Assembly: GCA_019054805.1 (NCBI GenBank)
Contig: JAHQIY010000009.1
Span: 3,162,001 to 3,226,000, forward strand
Origin: Brachionus manjavacas
Taxonomy: Eukaryota > Rotifera > Eurotatoria > Ploima > Brachionidae
DNA length: 64,000 nucleotides
Reading direction: 5' to 3'
The position numbers and the translations under genes are program-made. The notes beneath the pieces were generated by a model. It saw nothing but the letters and a program-made list of their open reading frames with translations, did not search any database and was not told the DNA's origin. Below, one piece after another: positions 22,740-32,107 of this stretch (its first letter is position 1; every line of letters begins with the position of its first letter).

Positions 22740-24770
22740 ATTGAAATGAAAAACCTTGAATTAAACTGGTGGAAATTACTTCGAAAAATTTCAATAATGA
22801 AGAAATCGACCCGAAACTTTATCCAAAATTCTCAACTGTCAACGAAAATATTTAGAAAAAAATAGCAAACGATTAACTTTTGTTATACAGATGCCTTTTT
22901 ATTGTATACTCATTTTAAAAGAAACTCAGAAGGCTACGCATTTTTTTGACATATTTTTTATTCATATTTTTTTGATAGAGACGAATTTTCATCGTTTAAA
23001 ATATCAGGATTAAAGCGGAAACGTCTACTTGTCGACTTCGAAGAAGTTCTAAATGAAAGATTACAAGCTAATGGTTTTAATTGCTATTTTCGATGCAATT
23101 ATAATTGGTTTGAGAAACAAAATAAAATAGAACATTCAATTTTTTTGACTGGAATGGTCTCTATAATTGTATCGAATCGAAATGTCAAAATTATATCAGG
23201 CCGAAAATATATAATCAAACTGAACAAAAAATAGTTATGAAATTATTTTATTCAATGAATAATTTGCTTAGCAGAATACAAAAAAACATTCGAATATGTG
23301 GCGATGAAAGAGAAACTTTGTCATTAGTTTTAAACAGCGAAGGAGTTGTGAATTTTTCAAATAGAAACAAGTTCGAGAATTTGAATGAAAAAAAAAGTGG
23401 GGCTGGATGCACTTTAATATGGAGAATAAATTTTGTTACTATCTTTAAGATGAAATTGTTCCACAAAACACTTAAGCCACTTAAAATTAAAAAAAGAACT
23501 GGAAATTAAGTTAAGACTGAGTCGAGATATGATATTCGATTTAAGGGCATCGAAAATTTTATGTGAAAATCTCGGAACTTCTTCCAACTCAGATTTTAAA
23601 AGATATGTCCATAATATTTGTTTAGTTCCTTATGGTTTTTTATTGGTGAGTGATATTCAAGTAAAACTTTATTTTTATAAGAAAAAAAAATAACGTTTCA
23701 GCTTAGATTAAAATATGAAAGAAGGTTAGCTTAAATAATCCAATTTGGTATTTTGATTCAACAGGGAGCGTTCATAAAGACATTTATCGGCAAAATAAGC
23801 CAGTTTTGTAAACAATTGTGGTTCAAGATAGAGAAAACAAGCAGATTTTACCGGTTGCTGAATTTATTACTACAGATCAAAGTGTCAAATCAATATCGTC
23901 TTATCTGCATAATATTGATCACAATTTACGTGATATACAAAAAAACTTTTAAATTGTCCCGATAATTGTGACTGATTTCTCATGAACTTTAATAAATTCT
24001 GTGTTGATTGTCTTTAATAAGATGAGCATTAAAGACTATCTCGATTGGTCTTTTAAAATGATTGTGAAAAAAGAAACAAGAGAAGGAAATATATTTACTG
24101 TCAAAACAAGGATATATTTATATTCGAGACATTTTTTAAAATCAAAGGTGAAAAAAACAAAAAAAAATGATTCAGAACCAAAAAAAAAAATGTTTTTTTT
24201 ATTTTGTTTTACTTTGCTACAAAATTCTGTTTGTTTAGTACAGTTCGAAAATTATCTTGTAAATATTTTGAATATTTTTTCCACCAAAACAAAATCATCC
24301 ACTCTTCATTATTCTCTTTTGACGATGCGAAAAGAATTAAAAAATCGAAACTTGGATACTTATGATCTCTCAATATTTGATAATGAAATTGAACTGATTT
24401 AAGCTGAAGATGAAAAAAGCTCATCAAGAACAGAGACAAATATGGAAACAGAGGAAAGTTTGAATAAAACATAACCGTTTAAATCTTTTTTAATTCTGTT
24501 TTAAAGAAGCTGTTAAACAAAATACTCGTCTTTCGAATAATCCAGTTGAGAATTATTTCGGAGTAATAAAGAATAGAATACTTGGAAAAAAAAAAGTCTT
24601 TCCCAGTGAGTTTATCAGTCTGAACTTTTTAAGAATAAAATCGAAATTTTTTGAATTTTATATGGAAAATTCTTCTATTAAAGACATCAAAAAATGAAAA
24701 ATGGGTTGATAAGAAACCAAAACGAAAAGGGAAGAAACAATTTCACTATGAAATAGATCCGATTAAAGAA
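22740..24770 (+). mobile_element. Decayed DDE-type DNA transposon (MULE-like superfamily uncertain)
   Basis: Coding pieces in all three plus frames. One is a Cys-containing N-terminal region (YNCIESKCQNY near 23180). Next is a catalytic-core-like stretch around 23750-24060 (NNPIWYFDSTGS, PVAEFITTDQSVKSI, IIVTDFS, LINSVLIVFNKMSIKDYLDW). A C-terminal NNPVENYFGVIKNRIL follows near 24540. The D-x-TGS, VTDFS and VENYF...K pattern is that of MULE-like and related DDE transposases known from cnidarians and rotifers. Numerous frame changes and stops show it is dead. Ends are not resolved. The core frame is open at 24001-24402 and 23237-23509. Confidence 0.5.
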
Positions 24771-24784
24771 AAAGGATTTTATTA

Positions 24785-25840
24785 TGTTGAACCCAAATGA
24801 TCAGTTTTCTTAGGAATATTGACATCACAGTGTTCACATTGCCAATGCCATTCTTTAGTCCATGTACGAAGATAAATGTCAGCTGCAAATTTAAAATGAA
24901 TAGTATCCGTATAATTGACTGATCTTTCTTTTGACCATCTTTTGAGGAGTTTAGTTGACACCATGTTTAAAAAGTCTGAAACTGAGAGTCTTTTGCTAAA
25001 AGTTGCCTCGCCTTTGATGATACGATTTGTTGATTCCAATGCATCATTTGTATTTGGTGTTCTTAAAGAATACGATTCATACCACGCATCATTTGAATCA
25101 GACAGCCAAACATCATTGAAATATTTTCATATAAATTTAATGCCAACTCAAGAAGACGACAAGTTGTAAGAAGACGACCAGCTTCAAGGTAAGTTTTTGG
25201 TATAAATACTTCATCTACGTTGTCTGGTACATTGATATGAGCATTTCAATAATCTCTGAGTTGATTTAATGTCATATTAGCTGGTCCGTAGTTGCTTTTC
25301 TTGTATCTTTGTATCAAATTGTATATTTGTATTGACGTTGCCTTTTTGTTTTTATCGTTAAGCTTGTCTTTTATTGCGTTAACTTGGTGTGTTTCATTTT
25401 CGAAAATTCGAATGATATCATTGCGCACTGTTTTCGATAAACGTTCACAATCGATTTCGTCTATTTAATTTTCTTGAAAATGTTTATCGTCGGACATAAA
25501 AACGGTACAATATTGAGTGTCGGAGTGCAAAAACAGATACATTTTGACCGGACACTTAACCTTCTTCCCCATAGTGTAGCAGTCATAGTTACGTTTGTCG
25601 TGTCCAGTCATTACACCTTTACGCCATTTTTGGTTATCAAAAGTTCCTAAAAGAGTGCGGTCAGCTTTAGTAAAATCGACGAATCCACAAAATTGATTGT
25701 ACTTTCGATTTTTGCCTCTTGTTTTTTTTGTTTTGATCGGTTCAATTTCCTCTGCGTCTCTCAACGAATCTTCGATTTGTTCAATATTTGGATTGTTTGG
25801 AGCAACAAACTCATAGCTAGTTGATGTATCTGTCATAGTT
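24785..25840 (-). mobile_element. MULE-like transposase remnant, core deleted
   Basis: ATG at 25836 (MTDTSTSYEFVAPNN). An acidic N-terminus is followed by a FLYWCH/WRKY-like zinc-binding region (HDKRNYDCYTMGKKVKCPVK) at about 25540-25620 and a helical segment (25246-25428). The frame then jumps to C-terminal sequence NDALESTNRIIKGEATFSKR at about 25000-25055, ending with CEHCD near 24830. This matches the two ends of Mutator-like transposases with the DDE core missing. Several stops and frame changes lie between pieces. It meets the plus-strand transposon remnant tail to tail at about 24780. Confidence 0.5.
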
Positions 25841-26234
25841 TAGTCAGTTAAATTTTGGCTTTAAGAGGAACATTTGGCCATAAACAACGGAAAAGCTGAT
25901 GTATCTCCTTTTGTTAATGAAAGTTTAGGATCTACAGCTTTCGGGTTACAATTGTTACAATTCAATAAAAATTTATCATGGACAAGTCAAAATGTTGACT
26001 GTTTGGTCCCATTTTTTTATGCTAGCATAGTTTGTTGGCTTTCTTTCTCATTAGAAATTTATCTTTTCTCTGAAACTTGTCTCTTCTCCGTCTTTCTTTC
26101 TAATCCATATAGTCCCTTTTTTCGCAGTTTTTTCATTATTAGTTTTTTCTTATTCAGGTTATTTATTATCTGAGTCTTTATCTGAGTCATATTCAGTATA
26201 AGGTTGATTTGATGTTTCCATTTCTTATTCGAAA

Positions 26235-26400
26235 TTATAATCAAAATCATTATTTTCTTGAAAATCATTATAATTATCATCAGAAACTTCAGGTTAGGTA
26301 TAATCCGCATTACTAAGAAGTTAAAGAGCTTTACATCGTTCAGAAAATTAATATTTATTCTAAGAATTAAGTAGTTGTGAATCAAAAGCATAATTAGCCA
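26235..26400 (-). mobile_element. N-terminal piece of a transposon ORF, inverted copy at 26970-27065
   Basis: The minus strand reads MANYAFDSQLLNS at about 26400, then an acidic stretch (EVSDDNYNDFQENNDFDYNF) at about 26230-26295. The same acidic stretch reappears on the plus strand at about 27005-27060 (EVSNDNYSGFQENNDLD). The two copies are inverted repeats of about 90 bp, 640 bp apart. They may be the 5' end of the MULE-like ORF and its fold-back duplicate. No intact ORF. Confidence 0.4.
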
Positions 26401-26654
26401 TGTTTTTGATTTATTTTACAAAAAATACAGACAATTTTTAATGGAGGGTTCAAAAAACCATCTCAGGATTTAACATTAATTTTTTTTTAGCATGAAAATA
26501 AAATATTTTTATTAATTGTTTTTTAAATTTTTTTGATTTTAGTTTTGATGGAAAAAATTTTTAAAAAAGTTTAAATTTTTGGAACAACAAGCAAAAGAAG
26601 TACCAAAAAGGCTCGAAAAAACCCTTCCAGTTTTATAGTGTTAGCCTATAATTA

Positions 26655-26770
26655 TATCTGGTTTAATTTTTTGTGTTTGAATTACAAAATGAGTCCAATA
26701 TTGAAATAACATTTAAAAAGTGCAATGTTTCAAATATTTTTCAATTTCAAATTAAAAAATTTTTTTAAGC
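26655..26770 (+). repeat. Dispersed repeat, copy 1 (copy 2 at 54615-54745)
   Basis: A block beginning GGTTTAATTTTTTGTGTTTG and continuing through a TCCAATATTGAAAT segment and an AAAAAGTGC segment is shared with about 54620-54740. Both copies are followed within 100-200 bp by an A/T-rich hairpin. Probably a non-autonomous element. Family unknown. Confidence 0.5.
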
Positions 26771-26841
26771 CAATATTGCAAGCATTTACATTTTTGAAAT
26801 TAAACTCTTTAGTGAAATAGAATGAATTTTATTTTTAATGA

Positions 26842-26948
26842 AAATTTGAAAAAAATACAGAAAATTCTTTTTTCTACTTATACAGATAAACAAAAAAATA
26901 AATAAATTAAAAGTAAAAAAAAGAATTTTCAGTATTTTTTTCAAATTT
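26842..26948. repeat. Imperfect hairpin (about 38-bp arms)
   Basis: Arms at 26842-26879 and 26911-26948 are near-complementary around an AGAAAATTC/GAATTTTC core. It lies between the dispersed repeat and the inverted ORF copy at 26970 and may be part of the same non-autonomous element. Confidence 0.5.
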
Positions 26949-27065
26949 ATCGAACTCGAACCATATCTTGGTTTAACTTCTTAGTAATGCGGATCATACC
27001 TAACCTGAAGTTTCTAATGATAATTATAGTGGTTTTCAGGAAAATAATGACTTAGATATAAAATT

Positions 27066-27786
27066 TAATTTAAATGAATTAGTTTTCTTTTTTTTTCATA
27101 TGTTTTTATTCTGAAGCTTCTATTTTTTTTGTACAAATTTTAATTTTTGTGAACAAATTGAATAAAACGATTTAATAAATGAGTGTCTAATTCAATAGCA
27201 GATTTAAAAATAATTTTTTTTTTTGTTTTTTTTTATTTTTAAGAAGCTTTAGTATTATTGCATTTGCTCTCATCTGGTTGACCAGGTATTACCCTTTCAA
27301 TATTCCCAAATACTCAAATGCAGTCTCTACTTAAATCTTTCCCTTTAAACATAAATAATAAAAATTAAAGAAAATTAAAATTAATTTTTCATTAATCTTT
27401 GACTTTGGGGAACACATCTAAAAATCGCAAAATATTACCTTCTCCACCCAAATTTAAATTTTTTATCTAATTGTTTTTTTTATCTTAATTTTTAATATTA
27501 TATTTGTTTTTTTCTAATTAGTTGAAATAAACTCAACATAAGTGAACTAAAATCTGAGAAGAAGAATTGTTCCAGTAACTAGACCTCAAAAACTTTGATT
27601 TTTTTATTTTTTTCAATTAATACTGACGACGAGTTAGAATCAGTTACCAAAGGGATTAAAATAATTTAATTTAAAATAAATAAAAGCAAAAGAAAATATT
27701 TTGATATTAAATGAATTTATTAACGCCTAAAAAACATGTCTAAAGTAAAAATTGAAAAATAATTTATTTAAAAAAAAAATTTTAAA
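27066..27786. other. AT-rich spacer downstream of the ATF7IP-like gene
   Basis: No gene. Positions 27607-27645 hold a 38-bp segment (CAATTAATACTGACGACGAG at its core) repeated at 30844-30881; see findings. Confidence 0.45.
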
Positions 27787-28539
27787 TTAATTAAAAACAA
27801 CTTTTTCGATATTCCCAAATTTTCCAACTGAATCGTCAGTAAATATAATTTGAACTGTGAAAAAATAAACATTGCCTTTTTGAAAGTCTTTGAGCACCAC
27901 TCGAGTGGGAATGGTTTTGCTCTTGATTTTAGCGAGCTAAATCAAAACAATAAAAATATAAATAGAACAAAATTTTTAGTTTACCGATAGCCATTTGGCT
28001 TTGTCAATTTGTTCAGGTTCATTTGGCGATTCTTGTTCGCAATGAGTTTTTTTATGCCCGAAAATTTCATATTCTTTAATTAATTTAAAGTGTGGATGTT
28101 CATTTGTTAATTTTGTTTTGGAAACCTCAATGTATAAATTCCACAGCAGAGTCACATTGTTTTGTTTTTGGATAAGTTCTAATTTGGGAATGATAAAGTT
28201 TCGTATTGATTCAATACAAGGCTCCGTTGAATCAATTCTAGGCTTTTTTTCAAGACTTGTCTCATGTTCACATGATTGAGTGGCACATTCACTAGATATC
28301 ACAGGCTTCGATTTAGCCTTGGTGGCAAATTTGAATTTTGGATTCAAATCGATAAGCTCGTTTAGCCTTGCTAATTTATTTAAACGATATGATTTGTACA
28401 TTACTTTCTTTTTGTAAAGTAGCCGCAATTCCAATGTGTGTCTATCAATAATCGACTCATACACACGAGATATGTTAAAGAGTAGTCTATTAAACAATAG
28501 TTTATTATATGATCTTAAAGATGGCTCAATATAATCCAT
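27787..28539 (-). CDS. ATF7IP/Windei-like protein with C-terminal FN3 domain (two exons)
   Basis: Exon 1 is 28539-27985 and exon 2 is 27936-27787, phase 0, with a 48-bp intron, giving 234 residues. The C-terminal about 95 residues run NNVTLLWNLYIEVSK, LIKEYEIFGHKK, then KWLSLAKIKSKTIP and GNVYFFTVQIIFTDDSVGKF. This follows the fibronectin-III domain that closes ATF7IP/MCAF and Drosophila Windei: a W-N strand, a YE(L/I)(F/Y) strand, a W-x2-hydrophobic linker, K-x-(L/I)P, then YxFxV. Those proteins bind the H3K9 methyltransferase SETDB1 and act in heterochromatin. The N-terminal half is basic and helical and carries no domain I recognise. It is much smaller than vertebrate ATF7IP. Clean reading frame. 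Its start lies 94 bp from a divergent ATG at 28634. Confidence 0.6.
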
Positions 28540-28633
28540 GTCTTAGCTATCATAAAAAATGCTGTTGTTATATATCGAATAAAAATCTCCACCTCTTTTC
28601 CTGTTAATAATAATCATCACAATTAAAATTAAA
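28540..28633. promoter_or_regulatory. Probable shared promoter between divergent genes
   Basis: Only 94 bp separate the start codons of the ATF7IP-like gene (-) and the probable mL53 gene (+), so any core promoter elements must be here or within the 5' ends. No TATA box is evident. Inferred from spacing alone. Confidence 0.4.
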
Positions 28634-30572
28634 ATGGCGAAATTAAATTTGCTATGTGAGTTATATAAAATTAAAATATTTGAAGTTGTAAAAAGATCAA
28701 TTCATTTGACTTAAAAACTTAAAAAAATCAAGATCCCAGTGCCCATGCCTCAAGAAATCAAGTAATAATTCATTTATATAAATAAATAATAAAATTATAA
28801 ATAAAAAGAAAATTTATAATGACATAAAGAGAAATAAAATATTTAATGGTAATGGTTTATTTTATGCAAAAGTTTTCATTAACAAAGACAATTTTTCTGA
28901 CACCATGTCCATTTGATATGAGGAACGGGCAAGAAGTGACTAGCTTTAAAGTCAGCATACATGTATACAAATAAAAATGGAAGTTCGCCAATTTAAAATT
29001 TTTTTTTTACGTTATTAGAAAAAAAAAAAAAAATTAAATTAAAACTGAAAAAAAATTATCAAAAATGTAAAAAACCTTAAAATTAACAAATTCACATCTG
29101 TAACTGAAGTATAAATTCTGTGGGAGACTTGAGTCATCAAGTTGTGGCGCACGTAGACTCTCCACTATAACATATTACGGCCAATTTTTTAAATAAGCTA
29201 TTTTTAGATAATTTATTTTTACACATTTTTAAATAACTTTTTTTATTTATTTTTAAATAGCCTTTTTTTAGATTCAAGAACATTTTTTAAATTTAACTCG
29301 CATCATTTAGAGAGTTTTTATAAAAATTTTTACTCATATTTTTCCTCAAATAGAAGTAATTAATAATAGAAGAAACTTATAGTATTTCGGTCAAAAATTT
29401 TCCTTTATTTGAGTTATTTTTCTAGAGAATATGTGTCTTGTTTAAAAGAAAATTTATGAATCATCTCTCATGTAAAACATGCATTTTTCTAGTTTTTAAT
29501 AGAAGAAAAAAATAGCTATTAATTTTTTTTAAATGAGTCACATTTTGGAAGTGAAAAATTTTCGAATAGAAGAAATCCTTTGATGACCAAATTTTCTTCT
29601 ATTTGAGGAAATACGGTATATTTTAACTTCTAGTTTTAAAAATATTCATATTAATGACACTCTTAGTCACCGCATCCAGGAAGTTCCAATTTCCGGTTTG
29701 TAGAATAGTTGTGTCTCACTGAACAATTGCGGATAAAATGCCGCTCGATCGCTTTATGACAAGTTCTTGTATTCCCTACCAGGCTGTTTAAACTGTCCGA
29801 AGCCAGCTTTTGATCCCCATGAATGAATGAAGCCCGATCATGACCATGTTGTATTTTGTGTGGTTGGATGAGATCACCACGCCTGCGCCTCTCTTCAAGT
29901 GTGCTCCAGCCTAGAGTCTCTCTTCTCTCGAGGTGTGGTTTTGATTTCAGTTAAGGTACCATTTTTAAAATCTACGCTGAACTTGATCAAGGATCTCGAT
30001 ATCAGTTCGATAAGTTTTAAACATCTGTAAATTTATGGATCCTATCTTTATTTAATTAAAATCTTTATTAAGGCACAGCTAGCCGCTTTAATGCCTAGTT
30101 TAGAATAAGTTAAAAATGAATTTTTAAATAAATATTTATAGGGAAAAAAAAAAAAAATAAAAAAATTAAAGACAAAGTTATTGTCTTTTAAAGTAATTTA
30201 AGAAAGAATTATTTGGTTTGAGAAAGTATGTTAGACTTGCAACTTATTAGAATTATGTTTTAGATTTTTTTGAGTGAATATCTTAAAGTTTTGAAAAAAA
30301 AAAGAGAAAAAAAAAATGAGAATTACTAATTTCCATACTGAATAAATTAAATAAATTTGCTAAAAAATTAAAAAAATTAACATTTTTCCTTAGAAAAGAA
30401 AAAGGAAATTGATGAAGTTGATGAGATTGAAGTTGAACTCAAAAAGAACAGTGTCGTACAAGATCGATTAGAGGAATCAAATTGGGGAAAACAGAAAGTT
30501 TATTTAGAAATGAATAGCTGGGACTCTTTAGATGAGTACATTTCGTCAGTCGAATCAATTTTTTCTGTGTAA
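28634..30572 (+). CDS. mrpl53: Probable mitochondrial large-subunit ribosomal protein mL53
   Basis: Exons 28634-28655 (MAKLNLLY), 28733-28761 (PSAHASRNQ), 28873 to about 28950 or 28962 (SLTKTIFLTPCPFDMRNGQ), and 30394-30572 (58 codons, stop at 30570). The third exon lines up with the K-x-I-x-(F/L)-T-x-x-P-F start of mL53. The last exon carries NSVVQDRLEE and GKQKVYLEMNSWDSLDEYIS, which follow the N-V-V-x-D-R-x-E and GKKVIF...LExL pattern remembered from insect mL53. Size (about 105-110 residues) fits. mL53 has a thioredoxin-like fold and sits in the mitoribosome. The phase between exons 3 and 4 does not close with the donors seen, so one small exon may be missing from this model. The last intron contains a LINE remnant. 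Confidence 0.45.
29660..30020 (-). mobile_element. LINE remnant inside the last intron of the probable mL53 gene
   Basis: Minus-strand translation gives the end of a CR1/L2-type reverse transcriptase: YRTDIEILDQVQRRF, then GWSTLEERRRRGDLIQPHK, and a degenerate C-terminus. Frames change several times. GC is higher than in the surroundings. It lies antisense to the host gene. Confidence 0.65.
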
Positions 30573-30597
30573 GAAACATCCTAACAAATTACCTTTT

Positions 30598-30760
30598 TAT
30601 TCATTTATTTATTTATTTGTTTTCTGTACCGAGCTAAAGCTCCTTCAGAATAAGTTAAAAATAAGATAAAAATAAAATTAAAGTTAATAAAATTAGATAA
30701 AAAAAAGAATCAAAATAGAGCAAATAAGCTAAAAAAATGAAAGTTGAAAAGCAATTACCT
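30598..30760 (-). mobile_element. Extremely truncated copy of the dominant LINE family (3' tail only)
   Basis: About 160 bp matching the 3' untranslated end of the LINE at 57190-60600: CTTTTCAACTTT, ATCTAATTTTATTAACTTTA, TTCTGAAGGAGCTTTAGCTC and the (AAAT)n tail, read on the minus strand. It sits directly after the mL53 stop codon. Confidence 0.8.
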
Positions 30761-31189
30761 TTTTAAAAGCAATTTAAAATTTAAATATGTTTTTTTTGAT
30801 ATTTTTTTAGTCATCAATTTTAATTTCTTAAATAAAGGTAACATTTTTTTCAATTAATACTGATGACGAGTTAGAACCAGTGGGATTGTTACGGTGTGAA
30901 AATAACCGTTTCAAATATTTAAATTAACCTTAACAATTTTCACAACTTATCTTGATTTTATCTTTATGCTTTTATGAATCATTAATCATGTGTCATAAAT
31001 CTTTATGACCAATTTAATTCACAACTTATCTTTATTTAAATTCTTTTCGATAAATGACCTTTTTAAGTTACAACTACTGAATATAAATAGAATTTGTAAT
31101 AATTAAAAAAAAGAAAAAGCAAAGAACAATTTGAGTAATAATTATTGAAATTAAAAATTAACATTTTAAAGTATATACTATTGCCTTAA

Positions 31190-31381
31190 TTTTGTCTTAT
31201 CTGATTTTACTTTTAATTTTACTTTTAACTCTCACAAACTTTTTTCATATTATCATTTCTATTTTTTGATTTTATTTTACTTATTTTTTAAATTTTTAAT
31301 TTAACTTAACTTAATTTTTATTTTATTATTTTTATTCTGAAGGAGCTCAAGCTCGGTACAGTTAACAAATAAATAAAAAAA
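31190..31381 (+). mobile_element. Extremely truncated LINE copy (3' tail only), second subfamily
   Basis: Plus-strand 190-bp copy of the tail, ending TTCTGAAGGAGCTCAAGCTC, GGTACAGTTAACAAATAAAT. It matches the tail of the inverted LINE half at 43622-43800 better than the 60.5-kb copy (shared CTCTACAAAC-like and GTTAAC segments), so two subfamilies are present. Confidence 0.75.
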
Positions 31382-31518
31382 ATTAAAAAGGAGGGCTTTT
31401 AAACTTTGTATTTTTCCTATTTACTTTAAATTTATAATAAACGTTTATTCAACTAAATTTTTCTCTTTTTCTTCTTTATATCTCCTCTAAAGTTAATTGA
31501 AGGTATTCAGGCCAAATT

Positions 31519-31610
31519 CTCAAGACCAACAGGACTCTTTAGATGAGTACATTTCGTCATTCGAATCGATTTTTTCTATCTAATTTCATACTAACAAATT
31601 ATCTAAAGTT
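31519..31610 (+). repeat. Duplicated copy of the mL53 last-exon end
   Basis: About 75 bp near-identical to 30517-30592, encoding DSLDEYISSFESIFS followed by a stop, as in the gene (DSLDEYISSVESIFS). A partial tandem duplication; see findings. Confidence 0.75.
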
Positions 31611-32107
31611 ATATATTATAAATAAAATCTAAGAGTGATAAAAAATTCTTAAAGAAAATTAATTTTTTCTCAAATGGTAAAAAACATATATGCAAACATT
31701 TTGTTAAATATTTTTTGATTGTTTAAATTCTTCAACTGTTGGAATGTTAGAATATAAAAGCTCATTTTTGTATTTTTTGAAATCCAAACCACCAAAATAC
31801 AATATTAGATCCATTATTTGCAAAAATTTGAATAATCTAACTATTTTAGATTAAATTTTTTTTGGAATGAGAAATTACGAAATTTTTATTGAACAGCCAA
31901 TATTTAAAAAATTTCCTTGAGTATCACGATAAAATGTTTTACCAAAAATTAAATTAAAAAATATCTCAATTAATAATTTTTGAAAAACGTCAATATGCAA
32001 TCAGGAATTAAAGTCCCATTTCTTGACAAATGTTTTCCTCTTCAGAATTAATGCATAAGATTAAATTAAAAAAGACTATAAAAACACCTTTTTAGAAAAA
32101 AATCAAA
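31611..32107. other. AT-rich spacer upstream of the serine-protease homologue
   Basis: No ORF or recognised repeat. It must hold the promoter of the gene at 32108, but no element is identifiable. Confidence 0.4.

Noticed and set aside
29105-29155. tRNA-like acceptor pairing (GTGGGAGA / TCTCCAC)
   Set aside because: Spacing is far too short for a tRNA and no anticodon arm or T loop is visible.
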